The position numbers and the translations under genes were made by a program. A DNA stretch of 57,932 nucleotides, taken from Candidatus Obscuribacterales bacterium (GTDB taxonomy: Bacteria > Cyanobacteriota > Vampirovibrionia > Obscuribacterales > Obscuribacteraceae). Shown in pieces: positions 8,775 through 18,740 of the stretch (positions within the stretch are counted from its first letter, which is position 1; the number at the start of each line of letters is the position of its first letter). The stretch spans positions 1 to 57,932 of the forward strand of contig JAIERK010000093.1 in NCBI GenBank assembly GCA_019746975.1, given 5' to 3'. The notes beneath the pieces were generated by a model that was given only the letters and a program-made list of their open reading frames with translations, was not told where the DNA came from and made no database searches.

Positions 8775-9650
8775 TTACCGCAGCTCGTGGTAAATCGGTT
8801 GGGTCGGGTCGTCAGCGCCCAGCTCCTTGAGCCATTCCGCCGCGACGGGCGAGCTCAAGTTGCCGGCTTTCTCGGTTCGGTCCAAGGTGCCGTCCTTCTT
8901 GAAGTACTTCACCTCGGTTGCCTTTCCGCCCTGGACCTCGATCACGCGCCAGCCACCACCGGCGGTGTTCTGTCGGATCTCGGTGAGGAGATAGCTCTTG
9001 ATCCCGGAGATCCAGGTCTGGCGGTAGAGCTCGTTGTTCTTGGCGTCATGCACGACGACGAGCATGCCGTTGCCCTGGTTGCTGCGTTGCAACCACTTCC
9101 CGTCCTTGGCGAAGTAGAGGCTGACTCCGCGACCTGTCTGCCCGGCTTGGCGCTCCCTGCCGTACCACTTCGAGCCGTCCTTGCGGTACGTGATGTTGTT
9201 GATAGCGCCATTGGGGTGCCCGCGGTCGAGGCTGCGGATCTTGCCGTCCTGGTAGTAGTGCTTCACTTCGACGGTACCGTCGGCGAGGCGCTCCGACTCC
9301 CAATCCTTGGACCCGTCCTGGTTCCAGTGCTTGCGGTTGCTGACGGTCTTGCCGTCTGCTTCGTAGTTGAAGTCTTCCTTGGCTCTGCCATTGGAGAAGA
9401 CGCTGTGCGAGCGTTCCAGCGTGCCGTCCTTGCGGTATGTGTGCCGGGTGACGGAGCCGTCCTTCATGTAGATGGCGAGTCCGACGACCTTGCCGTTCTT
9501 GTCTTGCGAGCTCGTCCGCTTGACCTCGGTGTCGTTCTGGGCGGGCTGGTCCTTGTAGATCAGGTCGTTGCGCCTGTCTTCCGCGAAGGAGCGGTTCGCC
9601 GTGAAGGTCACGAGGATCATCGCGACGATGGCTGCGAGGACTTTCTTCAT
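8775..9650 (-). CDS. Secreted DG-repeat protein, paralog 1 of 3
   Basis: A 291-residue protein starting at ATG 9650, with AGGACC a few bases upstream; the frame extends further but lacks a site there. A Sec signal (KKVLAAIVAMILVTFTANRSFA) is followed by about ten short strand-turn-strand units with DG turns (YMKDGSV, YRKDGTL, YEADGKT, NQDGSK, YQDGK, YRKDGS, FAKDGK, FKKDGT), resembling MORN/YwqK-type repeats. A block YFAKDGKWLQR..MLVVVHD..YRQTW is shared with the proteins at 17826-18740 and 45138-46025, and the ADDPTQP end matches DDPTIP in the third. It should be a periplasmic or surface beta-repeat protein. YwqK-type repeats occur in toxin-immunity proteins, but nothing here shows that role. 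Confidence 0.85.
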   Translation of the reverse strand: MKKVLAAIVAMILVTFTANRSFAEDRRNDLIYKDQPAQNDTEVKRTSSQDKNGKVVGLAIYMKDGSVTRHTYRKDGTLERSHSVFSNGRAKEDFNYEADGKTVSNRKHWNQDGSKDWESERLADGTVEVKHYYQDGKIRSLDRGHPNGAINNITYRKDGSKWYGRERQAGQTGRGVSLYFAKDGKWLQRSNQGNGMLVVVHDAKNNELYRQTWISGIKSYLLTEIRQNTAGGGWRVIEVQGGKATEVKYFKKDGTLDRTEKAGNLSSPVAAEWLKELGADDPTQPIYHELR

Positions 9651-10106
9651 TGGTCGGGTCCTGTTCTTGAATGGTTCATGCATTTCAACACAAAAGGCAT
9701 GTCCATTCGGGTTGTGTTCCGAATCAATGTCGCGAAGCCGCTCCACACACGTTTTTGTAGACGATCAGCGGAATCTTGGGGGGTGGTGTGGTGGATGTTA
9801 GCGTCTTGCAGCGGTTCTTTGCGACATTGATGAAAGCACTAAAAGCTAGTCGTTTATCTGTTTGAGATTCAAGTGCAGATAACCGAGTGTTGTGCTCATT
9901 AGAGAAAGTGAGTCTAACAACAGCAAATCTGGCGTCAATATCCAATAGGAAAGGTCGCACCCGTTGGTTTCAAAGTGTCTGGTTGCCTATTCTTCGGATT
10001 TCCACTTGCGTAGTCACTGGAACGTCGCTGACAAGGACTCTCATGTGCGCATACGTGCCGGCTTCCGCCGCGCTCCGCAATAGCGCGCACCACGACAACA
10101 TCTATC

Positions 10107-10170
10107 GCAGATTCGTGTTCCACGTCGTCTGGGAGAACCGCATCTTTCTATACGAGAGGGCGGACGCAAC
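10107..10170 (+). repeat. Degenerate direct repeat, copy 1
   Basis: Shares GATTCGTGTTC, ACGT, GGGAGA, CCGCATCTTT, GAGAG and GA.GCAA in the same order with 10231-10290, with small gaps. The function is unknown. Confidence 0.6.
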
Positions 10171-10230
10171 AATCGCAGGTGATGCCATTGATCGCCTATA
10201 ATCACATGAGTTTGCAACTGCATCGCTCAT

Positions 10231-10290
10231 TGCAGGAGATTCGTGTTCAACGTGGGAGACCGCATCTTTTATTGGAGAGTGCAGATGCAA
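10231..10290 (+). repeat. Degenerate direct repeat, copy 2
   Basis: Second copy of the element at 10107-10170, about 124 bases downstream. It lacks four bases (CGTC-like) after ACGT and has further substitutions. Confidence 0.6.
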
Positions 10291-10822
10291 GAGGTCTCCT
10301 GGGGATACCAAATGGCTCACCTGCTTTAGGAACGGAAGAGGGATTCTCAACGATCGAACAGCGGCGGAAGTGCTCCGCACCGATGTCCTCGGCTCTTGCA
10401 GGCGAAGACATCGAATACCAATCCATTCCAAAAGTTCCGTTCCACGAGTTTCCTTCGAGGCTAGGAAGTTGAAGTGCACACTTTATCTTCTTAGCTATCG
10501 AGGATGATTTTCACGCAGTGGTTCTGCCTTGTTGCTCTGGTACTGGTTGTGTCAGAGCGAAAGATGTTGGATAAAATCCACATCTTGCTGGATCGTGTTG
10601 TAATTGCTCGTTATAGTACTATAGAAAAGCGTAGCGAAATGAAGAAGTCGAAAGGGTCCCACCGTGAACTCCTTTCGAACCTCGAGGCATTACCAATCCG
10701 TGGTACCGCGCCTGGCTATCGGCAATCTCCGTTCCGGAGAGAGTGGCCGATTGCTCTTCTTGGGTTGGGGGCATGCCTTCTGCAAGGCCGCCTGTCCTCG
10801 TGGTCAACGGTCTGAAGTTTCC

Positions 10823-11308
10823 TTACGGATTCTTCTTCTGTTGCTTAGGCTGCACCGACTTGTTGTACGCGTCCAGCTCCGACTGGAGCCATTTGCGTAA
10901 GTCGTCGATGTTTCGGTTGCCGACCGATTCCGAGACCTCTTTGCCTCCGGGGGCGTAGAGCTTAACGGTCGGCCAGAGCCGGATGCCCTTCTGCTGCGTC
11001 AAGCCGGGAGCGACGGTCTCTTCGACCTTGGTGAACAAGATCTTGCCTTTGAACTCCTGGGCCAACTGCTCGATCTTGGGCTTGAGTTGCTGGCACGGGC
11101 CGCACCAGGAGGCGGTGAAGTCGACGAGCACGAGCACCTTGGAGTCCTTCAACTCCTTGTCGAACGCCTTGTCGTCGTCGATTTGCTTGACCTCGACCGG
11201 CTTCTCGGCTTCCTTCTTCACGGGCTGATCGGCGGCGTACAGGATGCTGCAAGCGAACGCGGAGGCAAACGCCATCGCGCAGAACAGGTACAATTTGAGG
11301 CTTTTCAT
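10823..11308 (-). CDS. Thioredoxin-fold periplasmic protein
   Basis: A 161-residue protein from ATG 11308. A Sec signal peptide (KSLKLYLFCAMAFASAFACSILYAA) precedes a thioredoxin domain with the active site FTASWCGPCQQL near residue 70 and the cis-Pro loop LWPTVKLY near residue 111. CGPC is the classical reducing site, so it probably reduces disulfides in the cell envelope, with electrons from a DsbD-type partner. The leftward dsbD gene ends 216 bases upstream, which supports that pairing. The C-terminus is basic and glutamine-rich. There is no strong ribosome site at this start; the signal peptide decides it. Confidence 0.88.
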   Translation of the reverse strand: MKSLKLYLFCAMAFASAFACSILYAADQPVKKEAEKPVEVKQIDDDKAFDKELKDSKVLVLVDFTASWCGPCQQLKPKIEQLAQEFKGKILFTKVEETVAPGLTQQKGIRLWPTVKLYAPGGKEVSESVGNRNIDDLRKWLQSELDAYNKSVQPKQQKKNP

Positions 11309-11524
11309 GTTGCGCTGGTTCAATCTGGCAAAGGCAGCGCAGCGAGCTTGGACAGGTTGACTGTCGTGGTTGAGCTCGCTGCTGCTGCCATCTATGCCGT
11401 TGACGAGAGACGATGCTCGTTGGCATCGTCTTCGCACTAAGGTTTTGACAATCCAGGCGACGCCAACGTGGCGACTGCCTGAAGTTATCCGGACATGGGT
11501 TGGTACTCCGTTCCGTGGAGCACC

Positions 11525-13420
11525 TTACGGGCGAGAAGCGTCTTCGAGGGCTTTGATCACCGCCTGATTGGTCAGGATGGTGGGAAGCACAATCGGCTGC
11601 GTTGGACGATGTGGACTGAGTACAACATAGAGAGGCACACCTGCTCTGCCGAACTTGGCGAGGAGCTGGGTGATCTCGGGGTTGCTCAAAGTCCAATCGG
11701 CCTGCATGGTCACTGCACCCTTCGCCTTGAAGGCGTCGGTAACGGCTTGGCTCGCAAGCACAGTCGCTTCGTTGACCTTGCAGGTCTGGCACCAGCTGGC
11801 GGTAAAGTCGATGAATACGACCTTGCCGTCCTTCAGGTGTTTGTCTACCGCATCCTTGGAGAAGGGTTCCCAGGTGACGCTACCGGCCGCGGCGGGCGCG
11901 TTGGTGGCTGTCCAGTTGCCACCTCTCACGGACGGCCATGTCACGAAGTACATGGTCGCGCTTGCTATTGCAAGTGCCACTGCCAGCAGTACCGCTTTGC
12001 GGCGACGCGTTGCTTCGAGACCACCGAGCTTGTTGTAGAGCCAGGTGCCGAAGGACGCCGCAAGCAGGAAAGCCACGGTGCCGGCTACTCCGTCCGGTCC
12101 GACCTGACGGCCGAGGACGTAGAGCAACCAGACGACGCTAGCAAGCAGAATGAAGCCCATGGACTCCTTGAAGTTTTCCATCCAGACGCCGGGCTTCGGA
12201 AGCAACTTCATCCATCCTGGATTGACACATAGCAGGACGTAGGGCGTCGCCAGTCCCAGTCCGACCATGAAGAAGATGGACAGGATGACCCACCAGGGCT
12301 GCGCGAATGCGAACCCGATGGCCGTTCCGAGGAACGGAGCGGTGCAAGGCGTGGACAGGATCGTGGCGACGACTCCGGTGAAGAATGCGCCGGCTACGCC
12401 CTTACGCTTGGAGAGCTTGTCGAGACCTTCGCCCGTACCAACCTGCATGAAGAACACCCCGAACAGTCCGAGCGACATGACCGTCAGGAGGGTTGCCATT
12501 GCCACCACGAACAGCGGTTCCTGGAACTGGAAGCCCCAGCCGACGCTGTATCCGAGGTACTTCGCGACGATGACGAATAGGGCCAGCGACACGCAAGTAG
12601 CGATCGTGCCTGCCGCGTAGGACAGACCCAATCTCACCATTGTGGCGCGACTCTCACCCGCCTCTTTGACGAAGCCCAGGATTTTGAACGAGATCACCGG
12701 CAACACGCAAGGCATCGCGTTGAGGATGATTCCGCCGATGAAAGCGAAGAACAAGTAGGTGAGGAACCCGTAATCTTCGGTATCCGAGCCGGTGGGCTTC
12801 AGATCCTGATCGAGCACTGAGGTCGATTTGCCGATGTTCTTCACGTCACCGGAGAATCCGACGTTGGCGAACTTGTCCTGGTTGACCGCGCTGGGTGCGT
12901 TGGTCGGGGAGGCGACTGTCAGCTTGATGTCACTGGTGGTATGACCTGGAATGCAGCTGTCTTTGCAGACGAGCCAGGTAATCTTGGCAGTGAAGTCGAT
13001 TGTGTCGCCTGGCTTCAAGTCGTCCGGCTTCAAGTCGTCCGGCGGCATTACGGTGATGGCGATCGTGGTCTTGCCGGTGTAACCGTATGTGGTGAATCCG
13101 TTCTCTTCGAATCGAGTCGGTTGTTCCCACTCCACACCGACTACTTTGAAGCCGTGGGGCACCTTGATGTCGACGTTCGTCGGCATGCCGGTGTCGCCGG
13201 GTTCTTTGTAGTAAATGTGCCACCCATCGGCGATCTTGAAGTCGGCACCGATTCGGAACGGCTTGCCGGGCTCAATCGCGGTTGTGTTCGCGACGAGTTT
13301 GACTGTGACGTTCTGAGCTGGTGGTGGAGCAAGTCCTTGGAGAGGCTGTTGAGCCGCGCCTTGGGAGATGCAGCAAAGAAGCAGGAGTCCAGCCGCAAGG
13401 GCTGAGCAGATGTTTTTCAT
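11525..13420 (-). CDS. dsbD: Thiol:disulfide interchange protein DsbD
   Basis: A 631-residue protein from ATG 13420, with GAGGTAGCC upstream. Order: signal peptide (residues 1-23); N-terminal periplasmic domain with the LVCKDSCIPG cysteine pair; an eight-helix membrane domain starting near residue 210 with conserved cysteines in AMPCVLP and STPCTAP; C-terminal thioredoxin domain with TASWCQTCK near residue 545. All three redox pairs are present, so it should pass electrons from cytoplasmic thioredoxin across the inner membrane to periplasmic reductants such as the thioredoxin encoded just downstream. A local 15-base duplication gives DDLKPDDLKP in the N-terminal domain. Its length fits the DsbD/ScsB family. 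Confidence 0.93.
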   Translation of the reverse strand: MKNICSALAAGLLLLCCISQGAAQQPLQGLAPPPAQNVTVKLVANTTAIEPGKPFRIGADFKIADGWHIYYKEPGDTGMPTNVDIKVPHGFKVVGVEWEQPTRFEENGFTTYGYTGKTTIAITVMPPDDLKPDDLKPGDTIDFTAKITWLVCKDSCIPGHTTSDIKLTVASPTNAPSAVNQDKFANVGFSGDVKNIGKSTSVLDQDLKPTGSDTEDYGFLTYLFFAFIGGIILNAMPCVLPVISFKILGFVKEAGESRATMVRLGLSYAAGTIATCVSLALFVIVAKYLGYSVGWGFQFQEPLFVVAMATLLTVMSLGLFGVFFMQVGTGEGLDKLSKRKGVAGAFFTGVVATILSTPCTAPFLGTAIGFAFAQPWWVILSIFFMVGLGLATPYVLLCVNPGWMKLLPKPGVWMENFKESMGFILLASVVWLLYVLGRQVGPDGVAGTVAFLLAASFGTWLYNKLGGLEATRRRKAVLLAVALAIASATMYFVTWPSVRGGNWTATNAPAAAGSVTWEPFSKDAVDKHLKDGKVVFIDFTASWCQTCKVNEATVLASQAVTDAFKAKGAVTMQADWTLSNPEITQLLAKFGRAGVPLYVVLSPHRPTQPIVLPTILTNQAVIKALEDASRP

Positions 13421-13893
13421 GGCTACCTCGTATGGGCTAGCAATAGTGTCTGTGTTCTTCACGGAGGAGTCGCTGGTCGCGTCAGTGAAGGAACACAGTC
13501 TGTCGGGCGAATGTCTGGCCGTATCGACGGCACGTGAGCCACTGCAAGTGGTGGCGTTCTTTTCACAGTCAGCACTACCCACTTTCGTGAGAGAGTTGAG
13601 ATCCTGATTTGGGCTTTAAAGCAGGATGTACTGGTTTCGCGACTCCTCGGAAACGTGTAGGTGAAAGGCTCAGTTACTCTGCCAAAAAAGCATATGTACA
13701 GGCAAGTTGCCAAGGAATACTTAAAAAGAATTCTCCGGGAATCAGCTTGTTGTCAAGAACCCGGGACCTGCTTGGTTGACAACTGGCCCGAACGAGCAAT
13801 CTTGCATGCATTAGGGTTTCGGTTGCTGCAGTTGTTCTTTGATTCGTAATATCAATAGTTTAGCTTGGGCCAAATGTAGCGCAGATGAACCGA
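13421..13893. other. Spacer upstream of dsbD
   Basis: About 470 bases with no gene seen. A 7 bp inverted repeat (TTGTCAA at 13750-13756 with TTGACAA at 13776-13782) is the only structure noted. Confidence 0.45.
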
Positions 13894-14346
13894 TTAGCTT
13901 TTGGGGTAGCCAACTACGCTAGCCTTGTCAACCCATCCGACTTTGCCCTTGTGCGCACCGCTTCGAATCTTGATCCGCAGGGCGATGTCGGATTCGTCGA
14001 GTACGGAGACTTCTGTTTCGGCAGTGACAGAGACAGCTTTCGCTGGCAGTTGTGCACTGTTTCTCTCAATGAGATGAGTCAGTTGCGGCTCTTCCTGGAA
14101 CAGTGGAATCGTTCCTTCTGGGCTCCAGAGCTTGATGTCGCGAGTTGAGGCTGACGTGTCTTCTTCCCGTTGTTTGGAAAAAAACAATTTTTTTGTGACG
14201 AGATAAACCACGCCAAGGCAGAGTAGGACACCGATCAAAGAGATTGCTAAAAATGCGAGTTTTAGAACAAAAGCAAAAATTGCGATCAAAACACAAAAGA
14301 TCAACAAGATCGCGACTATTCGCAAAACTATGTTGAGGGGCGACAT
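13894..14346 (-). CDS. Membrane protein with SH3-like C-terminal domain
   Basis: A 150-residue protein. The first 50 residues hold two closely packed hydrophobic segments (IVLRIVAILLIFCVLIAIFA and LAISLIGVLLCLGVVYLV) ending in TKKLFF. After a polar linker, about 45 C-terminal residues (AVSVTAETEVSVLDESD..KVGWVDKASV) look like a bacterial SH3-type beta barrel with the usual GWV ending. It may bind peptidoglycan or a partner outside the membrane; this is inference. A GGAG lies 13 bases upstream of the ATG, rather far. Codon use is of the AT-richer type. Confidence 0.7.
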   Translation of the reverse strand: MSPLNIVLRIVAILLIFCVLIAIFAFVLKLAFLAISLIGVLLCLGVVYLVTKKLFFSKQREEDTSASTRDIKLWSPEGTIPLFQEEPQLTHLIERNSAQLPAKAVSVTAETEVSVLDESDIALRIKIRSGAHKGKVGWVDKASVVGYPKS

Positions 14347-14948
14347 TTGTCATATACTCCGAGTTCTGGCAATCGAAATTGTACCCGAATTGTTCACGCA
14401 AATCGCGCTAGTTATCACCCCTATCTCCCGAAAAGCAAATTTCTACATTAAACCAAAAATGGTTTTCTGAAAGCCTTATGTACTGACTACTTAGGAATCT
14501 TCCGGTTTGGAATTGGTGAAGATGGCATCGTAAGTTTTTGATGTGAGATTTCAGTCGACCTCAAGGCGAAACCCACCTGGCCAAAAGATAACGCCTTCTA
14601 GCAGACGATTCTGAAGCGACCAATGTCGCTCAACCGGATCTGTTTTGTTGGTGTCGGGACCGGGTCTCCGTTATTCATGTCGGTAGACCAGGACTCAGAG
14701 AGTTGCATTGCTAGAGCAGGTAGAAGGTCGACGTCATGCGTCTCCCTTTGCGATGCAGATTAGTCATTCACAGTGTTACAGACATTTCCTATCCGTCTGA
14801 TTTTGTCCGTGCTATAGCGCCCGGCTGCGAAAACCGGCTGTCCAAGCTGCACACCAATAAATGCTGTGTAGCCTGAGAGTACGATTTGCAGTCCACATTT
14901 GATCGCGTGTTACGCGATTTTGCTTGTACCAATGATGAGGTATTTCAT
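14347..14948. other. Spacer, nothing recognised
   Basis: About 600 bases between divergent small membrane-protein genes. I see no reading frame with coding bias and no strong hairpin. Confidence 0.45.
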
Positions 14949-15254
14949 ATGGAATGGTTTTTGATACACGTCTTATCCCCGCTTCTTCTGCCGATCTTCG
15001 TCCTTGCGGTTCTTTGTTTTGTTTGTGATGTAAAACCAGATACGTTCATCAAGTTGTATCTCGATATTTTGCAAAAGTGTTTTGAAGTAATGATACGATT
15101 GCTCTGGCAAGTGCTCGTGAAAGTATGGGAAGTCGTTGTCTGTGTGGTGATTTGCCTAAGTTCTGGCATACCGGATTGTGGAAAATCACCAAAGAAAAAA
15201 GTGGCAAACCGAAGGCGATTGACTTCTGAGACTATCGACAAGTCCAGCGACTGA
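14949..15254 (+). CDS. Small membrane protein, hypothetical
   Basis: A 101-residue frame from ATG 14949 with GAGG upstream; a TTG at 14886 would add 21 residues. There are two hydrophobic stretches (LIHVLSPLLLPIFVLAVLCF and VLVKVWEVVVCVVICL) and a polar, basic C-terminus (SPKKKVANRRR). No family is recognised. The support is the ribosome site, the membrane pattern and the absence of a better frame opposite; it could still be chance. Confidence 0.5.
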   Translation: MEWFLIHVLSPLLLPIFVLAVLCFVCDVKPDTFIKLYLDILQKCFEVMIRLLWQVLVKVWEVVVCVVICLSSGIPDCGKSPKKKVANRRRLTSETIDKSSD

Positions 15255-15796
15255 GTGTCGACGATGCGAACGATTCCTGAACGTGAGCGGAGGAATATTG
15301 CGCACAGAAGCTTAGAAAGCAACAAGAAGTCACGCTTGTTCAGTTCGCTCCGTTGAATCAAACCACTCTGGTGATGGAGATCAAAGGAGTTTGTCGCGAG
15401 TCCCAGGCAAGCACGCGACTCACGAAATCGCGTGTCCGCTGGGCATCGACGGGACCATCGAATGTCTGGGATGTGGGATGATCGCGGGCTGCGAAAGGAG
15501 ATAGTAGAAGAGCGGTGTAGAACGAATTACGCCATGGAAAGGCTTGTGGCCTTAGCTGGCGTGATTCGAAAAAGCGCATGTGTACCAACTTGAAACTTCG
15601 GCTGACCTGCAAAGCAAAAACGCAAGTGTAGTGTTGAGCCTGGCGGTTCAAGCGATTGGGTAGAGAGCGACGGGATTGAGACGATATGACGCTCAGTCCC
15701 GGGTCGCGCTCTACTCTTGGTACAACTGATTCATGGTGAGCATTAAACTGACTCGTGAGGCAACGAGGTTGGCAGCGAATTGGCAGTTGTCGGCGG
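15255..15796. other. Spacer holding the GNAT gene's hairpin
   Basis: No convincing gene. A leftward frame at 15358-15651 lacks a ribosome site. The long hairpin at 15660-15714 is listed separately. Confidence 0.45.
15660..15714 (-). terminator. Long imperfect hairpin after the GNAT gene
   Basis: Arms GTAGAG/CTCTAC, GCGAC/GTCGC and GGGATTGAG/CTCAGTCCC (one G-U pair) pair in succession around a short loop, giving about 20 pairs with single-base bulges. It lies 83 bases beyond the stop of the leftward gene at 15797-16708 and has no T-tract. Confidence 0.6.
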
Positions 15797-16708
15797 CTAT
15801 TTGCTGTTCACCGTCGGAGCGCTCGAATCCGTCTTTGGCGGTGGTGGCGCAGATGGTACTACACCGGTCGGTGGTGTGGCGGTTCCAGACGGAGCCACGC
15901 TAATGCTGTCCGGCGTTGTCGTGAGCGCGGCTGGCAGTGCCGAGTTCACACTCTGGACCGCGTCTGGTTTCGGATCTGACTTACCGCTTGTGGCAATCGT
16001 GGGAGCACCTGCCACTGAACCAGACTTTGACTCGCCTCTGTGATCATGGGAATCATCCACCGGAAGATCGCATCCGCCGTCGTGGCTGGATGTAATCTTG
16101 ATGCCTGTGACGCGGGCATCGTCTTCCTTCAGCAAGTAGGCCTTGACGTAGATCTCCTTGATCAGCTCGAGAAGCTTTTTGCAATCAATCGTGCCGGGCT
16201 TGAACTCGAGCCAGATCAGCTCCCCTTCTTCGTCCGGAACATTAGCTTCGTAGCTCGGAATCGTATACAGCGATTTGTATCGCTTGAAACCAAGCCTGTG
16301 ATAGAAGGCAAGTCTCCGCTTGCGGTGCTTCTTTGTGTCTTCGTCGATTCCCTTCTCGCGAGTCGACTCGATCTCAGCAAGCATGCCGATCAATTGCGGG
16401 TTGTCCGCCTTGACCTGAGCGATGAGTGATTTCATGTGGCGTGATCCGATGCCGCTCGACTGCTTGTTGGGGTCGGTGGCCAAGTAAGCGAGCAATCCGA
16501 TGGAGGGAAGGATGTTCGTCACTGAGAAGCAAAGAAGGCCGTCCTTGTTGTAGGACCGGTGGAGTAGCATTTGCCCGCTCCGGACACCGTCCTGGAGCTG
16601 GTTAAGTGGCGTTCGCTGATCGGGACGGAAAGCGACCTCGTAGATTTTTTCCCAGTCCGTTTCAGTAGCGCTTGATTTTTGGCAGTAGATTGTGTCGTTG
16701 GCTGCCAT
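15797..16708 (-). CDS. GNAT-type acetyltransferase with disordered tail
   Basis: A 303-residue protein from ATG 16708 with AGGTGAG six bases upstream. The first 200 residues fit the Gcn5-related acetyltransferase fold: LLAYLATDPNKQSSGIGSRHM (about 72-92) is the acetyl-CoA-binding strand and loop of motif A, and FYHRLGFKRYKSLY (about 136-149) is the usual motif B region. The last 90 residues are Pro/Thr/Ser/Ala-rich (SGTATPPTGVVPSAPPPPK) and probably disordered. The acyl acceptor cannot be predicted. It is a single-gene unit bounded by a long hairpin downstream. Asp/His-rich GGCDLPVDDSHDH separates the domain from the tail. Confidence 0.8.
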   Translation of the reverse strand: MAANDTIYCQKSSATETDWEKIYEVAFRPDQRTPLNQLQDGVRSGQMLLHRSYNKDGLLCFSVTNILPSIGLLAYLATDPNKQSSGIGSRHMKSLIAQVKADNPQLIGMLAEIESTREKGIDEDTKKHRKRRLAFYHRLGFKRYKSLYTIPSYEANVPDEEGELIWLEFKPGTIDCKKLLELIKEIYVKAYLLKEDDARVTGIKITSSHDGGCDLPVDDSHDHRGESKSGSVAGAPTIATSGKSDPKPDAVQSVNSALPAALTTTPDSISVAPSGTATPPTGVVPSAPPPPKTDSSAPTVNSK

Positions 16709-17825
16709 AACTCACCTATGGGTTGGACGCCAGAAGTAGATCCGTCGTGCGGAAGCGCGACGGATGAGAGCACCGAAGCCAATACCGGTTAAGAAATCCT
16801 CTTGTGACGTAGTCCCGCAACGAGCGTTGCTTGTTTGGGACGAATATCATCCGAGGTTAAAGAACCCGATTTTTGGTGCTCAACTTACTTTGCAGCTTGG
16901 TCGTTTCTTGATCCGAAACTCAAACATTGGCTGTTAAAACATCACTTTAGGTTACTGACTTGTTTTTGGAATAAAAAGCTCAACCAGCCAGTCTTTTGGG
17001 AGGTTGTCAGGTGAATAAAGGAGGCGCCGGGAGGAGTTCTTGAGCTTTTGATATTGTCAAGTTGCTCAAATGGATTGATTTAACTTCTGATCATGGGGCA
17101 GGCAACGCTTAGCGCAAGCGCGTCAGTTCGTTGTCAATACATCGATATGGCTAATCTCGAATTGTGTGCGGGCAGGCCGTTGAGTCGCTATGACTTTGAT
17201 ATCTGAGCGCTCTAAATTATTTTTTTGTTTTGCGACCAAACACTTTCAATACTCGAAGAGATGGGACTGGCGAGCGCTGTGCCCTTTGGTGCTTTGCGTA
17301 TTGTCCGAAAATCGAAGATAGGAGGCGCTAAGGGATTTCTAGAAACAGTCTGTTGCAATGAGGATTTTGGATTGTGTCGTATCGTGTTGCTTTGAGATGT
17401 TGAGTGCAGCATCGCAGTTCATTTTTTTCAAAAGGCTTCGCCAAAAAAACTCAATGTCGACGCAAACCTGACCTGTCGACGCGCTTACTGGGCGTGTGAA
17501 TGCCTGCTGCAAAGAAATAATGCTCTCCTGTACGGCAACGAGCCATCGAAGTGTTCCTGCTCGCCTACTCGAAGAGTGAGCGACTGGATGTCGAGATGGT
17601 GCGACAAGTCGTCGTCGGATCGACTCGTCGTTTGTTGTTTCGTCAGGTGTAATGGATGATTGGAGAGAGGCTCCTGCTGCCACGCCTATCCGGCTCTCAC
17701 TTTCATCCGAATGCGAGTGACTAACTCTGCCTTGCGGCAAGAGTACTCGCAGAACATCCCAGCCCGTACATAATCTCCCTGGTGGTGGAGAGATGTGGGC
17801 TCAAACCATAACTCTCGAGGAAACC
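16709..17825. other. Long gene-poor spacer
   Basis: About 1.1 kb without a credible gene; a leftward frame at 17339-17740 has no ribosome site and no codon bias. Its composition is AT-richer than the genes on both sides. Confidence 0.45.
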
Positions 17826-18740
17826 ATGAATCTAACCTGCTTGAAGTCGGTGGTCTGCGCGCTCGCTCTGTTGTTCGCCTGCGTCGGTAACGCCTCGGCG
17901 ACCGACCCGGTCCCCGCCAAGTCGACGGTGTACGTCGCGGTCAAGTTCCACAAGGCACCCAGCGCGGACGAGCTCAAGGCGCTGCCCGCGCACAAGGAGC
18001 GCAAGGAGATCTCGAGCAAGCACAACGTGCACGTCCTGAAGTTCGAGACGGCCTTCCCGCCATCCACGTTGACGAGCCTGGTCAGCCAGGCGGTCTCGGG
18101 ACCCGGTCTCGTCGTGTGCAACACGACCGGCGGTACGATCACCGCGACCGACGACCTGACCGGCGTGACGATCAACTTCTTTCGCGCCAACAGCACGACG
18201 TCGGTGTACAAGGTGATCAAGCCCAACAAGGACTGGGTCCAGGCGGTGGTCTACCGCGCGGACGGCAAGGTCCACGTCGTGTACAACGAGTACGCCAACA
18301 GCAAGAGCAGCGAGTACCAGTACTTCGACGACAAGGAGAACCGGCGTCTGACGCGAACCTACAACCGTGACGGCTCGATGGACGTGCTCGTCCACAACGA
18401 CGACGGCACCCGGTACACCCAGAAGTGGTACGGTGGCATGACGCGCATGGTCTACTTCGGTCCGGAGAGCTGGGTTCTCAAGTCGACGGAGATCACCGAC
18501 AATCGCAACGGCTCGGTTCGCATCAACTTCGAGGCCGGCCTGACCGGTACGACGCCGGCGGTGATCAAAAACGTGCAGATCCTCAACTCCGACGGGTCGG
18601 TCAAAGAGACGCTCAATGAGTCGGACTACGTGAAGCGAATCGGCAAGGCGGTCCCCGCCAAGCTCATCGGCGAGTACGCGCCCGGCGACGACCTGTCGAT
18701 TCCGCGCCCCCGCGAGTCGACCCGCGACCTCTTGCCGTGA
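17826..18740 (+). CDS. Secreted DG-repeat protein, paralog 2 of 3
   Basis: A 304-residue protein from ATG 17826 with GAGGAAACC directly upstream; an ATG at 17793 would spoil the signal peptide. A Sec signal (NLTCLKSVVCALALLFACVGNASA) leads into a distinct N-terminal part of about 100 residues (YVAVKFHKAPSADELKALP..), which could be a proregion-like domain. DG/DN turn repeats follow (VVYRADGKVHV, YNRDGSMD, HNDDGTRY). The block QYFDDKENRRLTR..MDVLVHN..YTQKW aligns with the conserved block of the proteins at 8775-9650 and 45138-46025. The end, APGDDLSIP, is a looser version of their DDPTxP end. An envelope or extracellular location is expected; the function is unknown. Confidence 0.82.
   Translation: MNLTCLKSVVCALALLFACVGNASATDPVPAKSTVYVAVKFHKAPSADELKALPAHKERKEISSKHNVHVLKFETAFPPSTLTSLVSQAVSGPGLVVCNTTGGTITATDDLTGVTINFFRANSTTSVYKVIKPNKDWVQAVVYRADGKVHVVYNEYANSKSSEYQYFDDKENRRLTRTYNRDGSMDVLVHNDDGTRYTQKWYGGMTRMVYFGPESWVLKSTEITDNRNGSVRINFEAGLTGTTPAVIKNVQILNSDGSVKETLNESDYVKRIGKAVPAKLIGEYAPGDDLSIPRPRESTRDLLP

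Larger units (their letters stand above)
9651..10822. other. Gene-poor spacer with two degenerate direct repeats
   Basis: About 1.2 kb without a credible gene; short frames on both strands lack ribosome sites and codon bias. It holds two imperfect copies of a roughly 60 bp sequence at 10107-10170 and 10231-10290, listed separately. Confidence 0.5.

Noticed and set aside
8787..9830. Rightward 347-codon open frame
   Set aside because: Antisense to the secreted paralog 1, which has a signal peptide, ribosome site and homologs in the window; the antisense product is Val/Leu/Ala-rich shadow sequence.
10102..10479. Leftward 125-codon open frame
   Set aside because: It spans the degenerate direct repeats and lacks a ribosome site and coding bias.
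17339..17740. Leftward 133-codon open frame
   Set aside because: No ribosome site, no codon bias and no domain; it lies in an AT-rich spacer.
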